This document shows, piece after piece, positions 1 through 8,586 of a stretch of DNA of 8,586 nt. The stretch comes from Kiritimatiellia bacterium. Its GTDB lineage: Bacteria > Verrucomicrobiota > Kiritimatiellia > RFP12 > UBA1067. The stretch spans positions 1 through 8,586 of the forward strand of contig JAFVZE010000080.1 in NCBI GenBank assembly GCA_017508315.1. The letters run 5' to 3'. A program made the translations under genes and the position numbers. The notes below the pieces were generated by a model. That model made no database searches, was not told where the DNA came from, and was given only the letters and a program-made list of their open reading frames with translations. Position 1 is the stretch's first letter; each line of letters starts with the position of its first letter.

Positions 1-3602
<3,602 letters not shown>

Positions 3603-3610
3603 TTTTTAAG

Positions 3611-3616
3611 TCTCCT
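3611..3616 (-). promoter_or_regulatory. Shine-Dalgarno site of rpoC
   Basis: On the minus strand AGGAGA (3616 to 3611) stands 8 nt before the rpoC ATG, inside the 31-nt rpoB-rpoC gap. It is a near-consensus anti-16S match at ideal spacing and much stronger than the site before rpoB. It confirms the rpoC start. The gap is too short for a convincing promoter or terminator and none is seen, which supports a single rpoBC transcript. Confidence 0.9.
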
Positions 3617-3633
3617 GAAATGTTCTACAGTCC

Positions 3634-7557
<3,924 letters not shown>

Positions 7558-7566
7558 CTTAGGTTT

Positions 7567-7571
7567 ACCTT
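7567..7571 (-). promoter_or_regulatory. Shine-Dalgarno site of rpoB
   Basis: On the minus strand AAGGT (7571 to 7567) lies 9 nt before the rpoB ATG. It is a moderate anti-16S match. The bases continue as GGTAAAC (7569 to 7563), which is exactly complementary to GTTTACC farther up the same presumed leader (7636 to 7630). The site could therefore be occluded by RNA pairing. It also sits in the small near-palindrome AGGTAAACCT (7570 to 7561). Confidence 0.7.
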
Positions 7572-7590
7572 ATTTTATTTTTTGAGTGAA

Positions 7591-7604
7591 AAAGTGTACA
7601 CTTT
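7591..7604. repeat. 14-bp perfect palindrome, candidate operator
   Basis: The sequence AAAGTGTACACTTT reads identically on both strands with no spacer; the next flanking pair (A7590, G7605) breaks the symmetry. It lies 33 bp upstream of the rpoB ATG. In RNA it could also form a 5-bp hairpin with a GTAC loop. Such symmetry is typical of a homodimeric regulator site, but I do not recognise the cognate regulator. It shares AAGTGT and CACTTTG halves with the repeat at 7624-7646. Confidence 0.5.
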
Positions 7605-7623
7605 GCCCTACCCAATGCGCCTG

Positions 7624-7646
7624 AAGTGTGGTAAACGGCCACTTTG
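7624..7646. repeat. split inverted repeat related to the 14-bp palindrome
   Basis: AAGTG (7624-7628) and CACTT (7640-7644) form inverted arms around an 11-nt centre. The left AAGTGT and right CACTTTG repeat exactly the halves of the palindrome at 7592-7605, but with 10 nt rather than 1 nt between them. The arms can form a 5-bp hairpin. An alternative register pairs GTGG (7628-7631) with CCAC (7639-7642). It may be a second, degenerate operator copy or an RNA hairpin in the rpoB leader. Confidence 0.4.
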
Positions 7647-7651
7647 TTAAC

Positions 7652-7659
7652 TGTGCACA
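7652..7659. repeat. 8-bp palindrome, possible third operator-like site
   Basis: TGTGCACA is perfectly symmetric and directly follows the palindromic hexamer GTTAAC (7646-7651), sharing no base with it. Aligned on its centre with the palindrome at 7591-7604, it keeps AA, TG, CA and TT at matching positions (8 of 14). This is short enough to be chance and is offered only because two related sites lie within 60 bp. Confidence 0.25.
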
Positions 7660-7677
7660 TTGAGGGGTGAAGTATAT

Positions 7678-7707
7678 ATTTTATCAAAAAGTTGTGTTTT
7701 TGCGCAA
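7678..7707 (-). promoter_or_regulatory. candidate sigma70-type promoter of rpoBC
   Basis: On the minus strand TTGCGC (7707 to 7702) lies 18 nt before TAAAAT (7683 to 7678, 5 of 6 matches to TATAAT). Another possible -10, TATACT, follows at 7676 to 7671. Transcription would start near 7671 and give a leader of about 114 nt containing the palindromes. The -35 match is poor, which is unexpected for such a highly expressed operon. A nearer alternative, TGTACA (7600 to 7595) with TAAAAT (7577 to 7572) at 17-nt spacing, would start too close to the ribosome binding site to be convincing. Confidence 0.4.
7685..7702. repeat. A/T-rich inverted repeat in the divergent gap
   Basis: CAAAAA (7685-7690) and TTTTTG (7697-7702) are perfect 6-bp inverted arms around GTTGTG, followed by the hexamer palindrome TGCGCA (7701-7706). 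It falls between the -35 and -10 of the candidate rpoB promoter. The stem is A/T-only except for one pair, so it is too weak to call a terminator. It is more likely a promoter spacer feature or chance. Confidence 0.25.
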
Positions 7708-7742
7708 GTAGCTATTTTTTTATGAAAGACACTTGGCGAGGA

Positions 7743-7777
7743 TTGACGCGGAACGCATGTGCGCTTTATGGTATAAT
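7743..7777 (+). promoter_or_regulatory. promoter of rlmN (extended -10, consensus TATAAT)
   Basis: TATAAT at 7772-7777 is a perfect -10 and is preceded by TG at 7769-7770, giving the extended form TGnTATAAT. This form can work without a good -35. TTGACG at 7743-7748 is a 5 of 6 match to the -35 box but lies 23 nt from TATAAT, too far. It pairs better (18 nt) with the poorer TATGGT at 7767-7772. Transcription is expected to start between about 7779 and 7785, only 2-8 nt before the rlmN ATG. Confidence 0.65.
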
Positions 7778-7786
7778 ACTTTGACT

Positions 7787-8586
7787 ATGACGAAAGCATG
7801 GAGCATACTGCCTGACGAATGGAAGCCGATTCTCAAAGAACGCGGCTTGAGACCTTTTCGCGCCGATCAGATCCTTCAATCGCTTTACCGCGATTATATC
7901 GACGACTGGGACAGCGCGACGACATTGCCTAAGGATTTCCGCGAAACTCTCAAAACGGAGTTTCCGCTCACAAACGCAAAAATTCTCGACACCTCGCGCT
8001 CCGAAGACGGAACGACGAAACTGCTCGTCGGCTTTGACGACGGCAACAGCGTCGAGACGGTTCTTATTCCCGCGACGGGCCGCTTCACCCAGTGTATCTC
8101 CACCCAGGTCGGCTGCGCGATGGGATGCGCGTTCTGCGCCAGCGGTTCACGCGGCGTGGTCCGCTCGCTTACGGCCGACGAAATCGTAGCCCAGTATCTC
8201 CTCGCGCGAAAATTCGGAGAGATAACCAACATCGTCGTTATGGGCATGGGCGAACCGTTCGCCAACTACGACGAAACGATGCGCGCTTTAAAACTCATAA
8301 ACGCCGGCAAAGGCCCCAATCTCGGAGCGCGTCACATCACGATTTCCACATGCGGTATCGTACCCGGCTTCGAGCGCCTCGCCGCCGAGGGGATTCAGTT
8401 CGAGCTTTCCGTCTCGCTCCACGCGCCGAATGACGCTCTTAGAAGCGAGCTTATGCCCGTAAACCGCCGCTGGCCGATCGACGAGCTTCTTCAGGCGTGC
8501 GCCGACTACACTCGAAAGACCAAGCGGATAATCACGTTCGAATATACCGTCATAAAAGGCGTGAACGATTCTCGCGCCAACGCCGA
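7787..8586 (+). CDS. rlmN: dual-specificity 23S rRNA / tRNA adenine-C2 methyltransferase RlmN (3'-truncated by window edge)
   Basis: This is a radical SAM enzyme that methylates C2 of A2503 in 23S rRNA and, in characterised members, A37 of some tRNAs. The 266 visible codons are about three quarters of a usual 350-370-residue protein. The N-terminal helical domain carries the LRPFRADQI motif (residues 21-29). The [4Fe-4S] cluster motif CxxxCxFC is C110, C114, C117. C103 in the CISTQVGC block is the equivalent of E. coli C118. The SAM-binding GMGEP is at 153-157, and STCGIVPG and SLHAPNDALR follow. The second catalytic cysteine (E. coli C355) lies outside the window. GMGEP and the overall sequence fit RlmN rather than Cfr. 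The ATG at 7787 was chosen from the N-terminal length relative to LRPFRADQI. No Shine-Dalgarno precedes it, consistent with a near-leaderless mRNA. An in-frame ATG at 7757 and TTG at 7733 are alternative starts, but 7757 precedes the -10 box. It diverges from rpoB. Confidence 0.95.
   Translation, partial: MTKAWSILPDEWKPILKERGLRPFRADQILQSLYRDYIDDWDSATTLPKDFRETLKTEFPLTNAKILDTSRSEDGTTKLLVGFDDGNSVETVLIPATGRFTQCISTQVGCAMGCAFCASGSRGVVRSLTADEIVAQYLLARKFGEITNIVVMGMGEPFANYDETMRALKLINAGKGPNLGARHITISTCGIVPGFERLAAEGIQFELSVSLHAPNDALRSELMPVNRRWPIDELLQACADYTRKTKRIITFEYTVIKGVNDSRANA

Larger units (their letters stand above)
7563..7636 (-). promoter_or_regulatory. candidate long-range pairing that would mask the rpoB ribosome binding site
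   Basis: Read on the minus strand, GTTTACC (7636-7630) and GGTAAAC (7569-7563) are perfect 7-nt complements separated by 60 nt. The second overlaps the rpoB Shine-Dalgarno bases. The first lies in the 11-nt loop of the inverted repeat at 7624-7644, so the loop could pair with the ribosome binding site in a kissing or pseudoknot fashion. The complementarity is directly visible; the regulatory role is inference. A 7-nt match in a leader of about 114 nt can occur by chance. Confidence 0.3.
7558..7786. other. AT-rich divergent intergenic region between rpoB and rlmN
   Basis: This is the only non-coding stretch of note (229 bp). It holds the rpoB leader and candidate promoter, the palindrome cluster at 7591-7659, and the rlmN promoter. 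AAGTG/CACTT half-sites recur at 7592, 7599, 7624, 7640 and 7730. No tRNA, intrinsic terminator, mobile element or convincing small gene is seen. Ribosomal stalk genes rplJ and rplL, commonly found just upstream of rpoB, are absent. Confidence 0.85.

Noticed and set aside
7685..7702. CAAAAA/TTTTTG hairpin as an intrinsic terminator
   Set aside because: The stem has one G-C pair only, and no gene ends nearby on either strand. Both flanking genes start, rather than end, at this gap.
7722..7784. 20-codon plus-strand open frame (starting MKDTWRG) ending 2 nt before the rlmN ATG; possible leader peptide
   Set aside because: It has no ribosome binding site, and the rlmN -10 box lies inside it, so the likely rlmN transcript would not contain its start. 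It would matter only if transcription begins upstream of 7722.
7757..7786. In-frame upstream ATG extension of RlmN by 10 residues
   Set aside because: The extension would encode the promoter -10 sequence, has only a distant GGCGAGG-like site (15 nt away), and adds residues not expected in the family. The ATG at 7787 gives a usual N-terminus.
7894..8265. 123-codon minus-strand open frame opposite rlmN
   Set aside because: It lies wholly within rlmN, which has clear radical SAM motifs. It is a shadow frame with no recognisable domain.
7787..8586. Cfr-type antibiotic resistance methylase instead of RlmN
   Set aside because: The GMGEP motif, the CISTQVGC block, the SLHAPNDALR block and the housekeeping context fit RlmN. 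Nothing suggests mobile acquisition.

Overview
This is a housekeeping window with two genes on the minus strand and one diverging on the plus strand. The genes are rpoC (RNA polymerase beta' subunit; its 3' end runs off the left edge, 1-3602), rpoB (RNA polymerase beta subunit, complete, 3634-7557), and rlmN (23S rRNA A2503 / tRNA A37 methyltransferase; its 3' end runs off the right edge, 7787-8586). The coding DNA is GC-rich. The divergent gap 7558-7786 is clearly AT-rich and carries all the visible regulatory structure.

The organism is a bacterium with Gram-negative-type RNA polymerase. Beta' carries an SI3-like insertion of about 175 residues in its trigger loop, and beta carries an SI2-like lysine-rich insertion of about 120 residues. 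From memory, the beta N-terminus and the Arg-rich stretch before the ATTLLRAFGY motif resemble the Verrucomicrobiota / Kiritimatiellota / Lentisphaerota group (PVC). That is a tentative impression, not a database result.

Layout: rpoB and rpoC form one transcription unit read right to left, 31 nt apart, and rpoC has its own strong ribosome binding site. Every polymerase active-site feature checked is intact: NADFDGD, both beta' zinc sites, the bridge and trigger helices, the beta lysines, and the rifampicin-pocket residues. No rplJ or rplL lies directly upstream of rpoB, although most bacteria have the rplKAJL-rpoBC order. Here rpoB instead starts next to divergent rlmN.

The 229-bp gap appears to hold an extended -10 promoter for rlmN that ends almost at its ATG, so the rlmN mRNA is predicted to be nearly leaderless. 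It also holds a weaker candidate rpoB promoter that would give a leader of about 114 nt. That leader contains a 14-bp perfect palindrome, a related split inverted repeat, an 8-bp palindrome, and a 7-nt segment complementary to the rpoB ribosome binding site. No previously undescribed system is evident. The best leads are the possible rpoB leader switch and operator cluster, the near-leaderless rlmN transcript, and the detachment of rpoBC from the ribosomal stalk genes. The genes share a theme: RNA polymerase synthesis next to ribosome modification.
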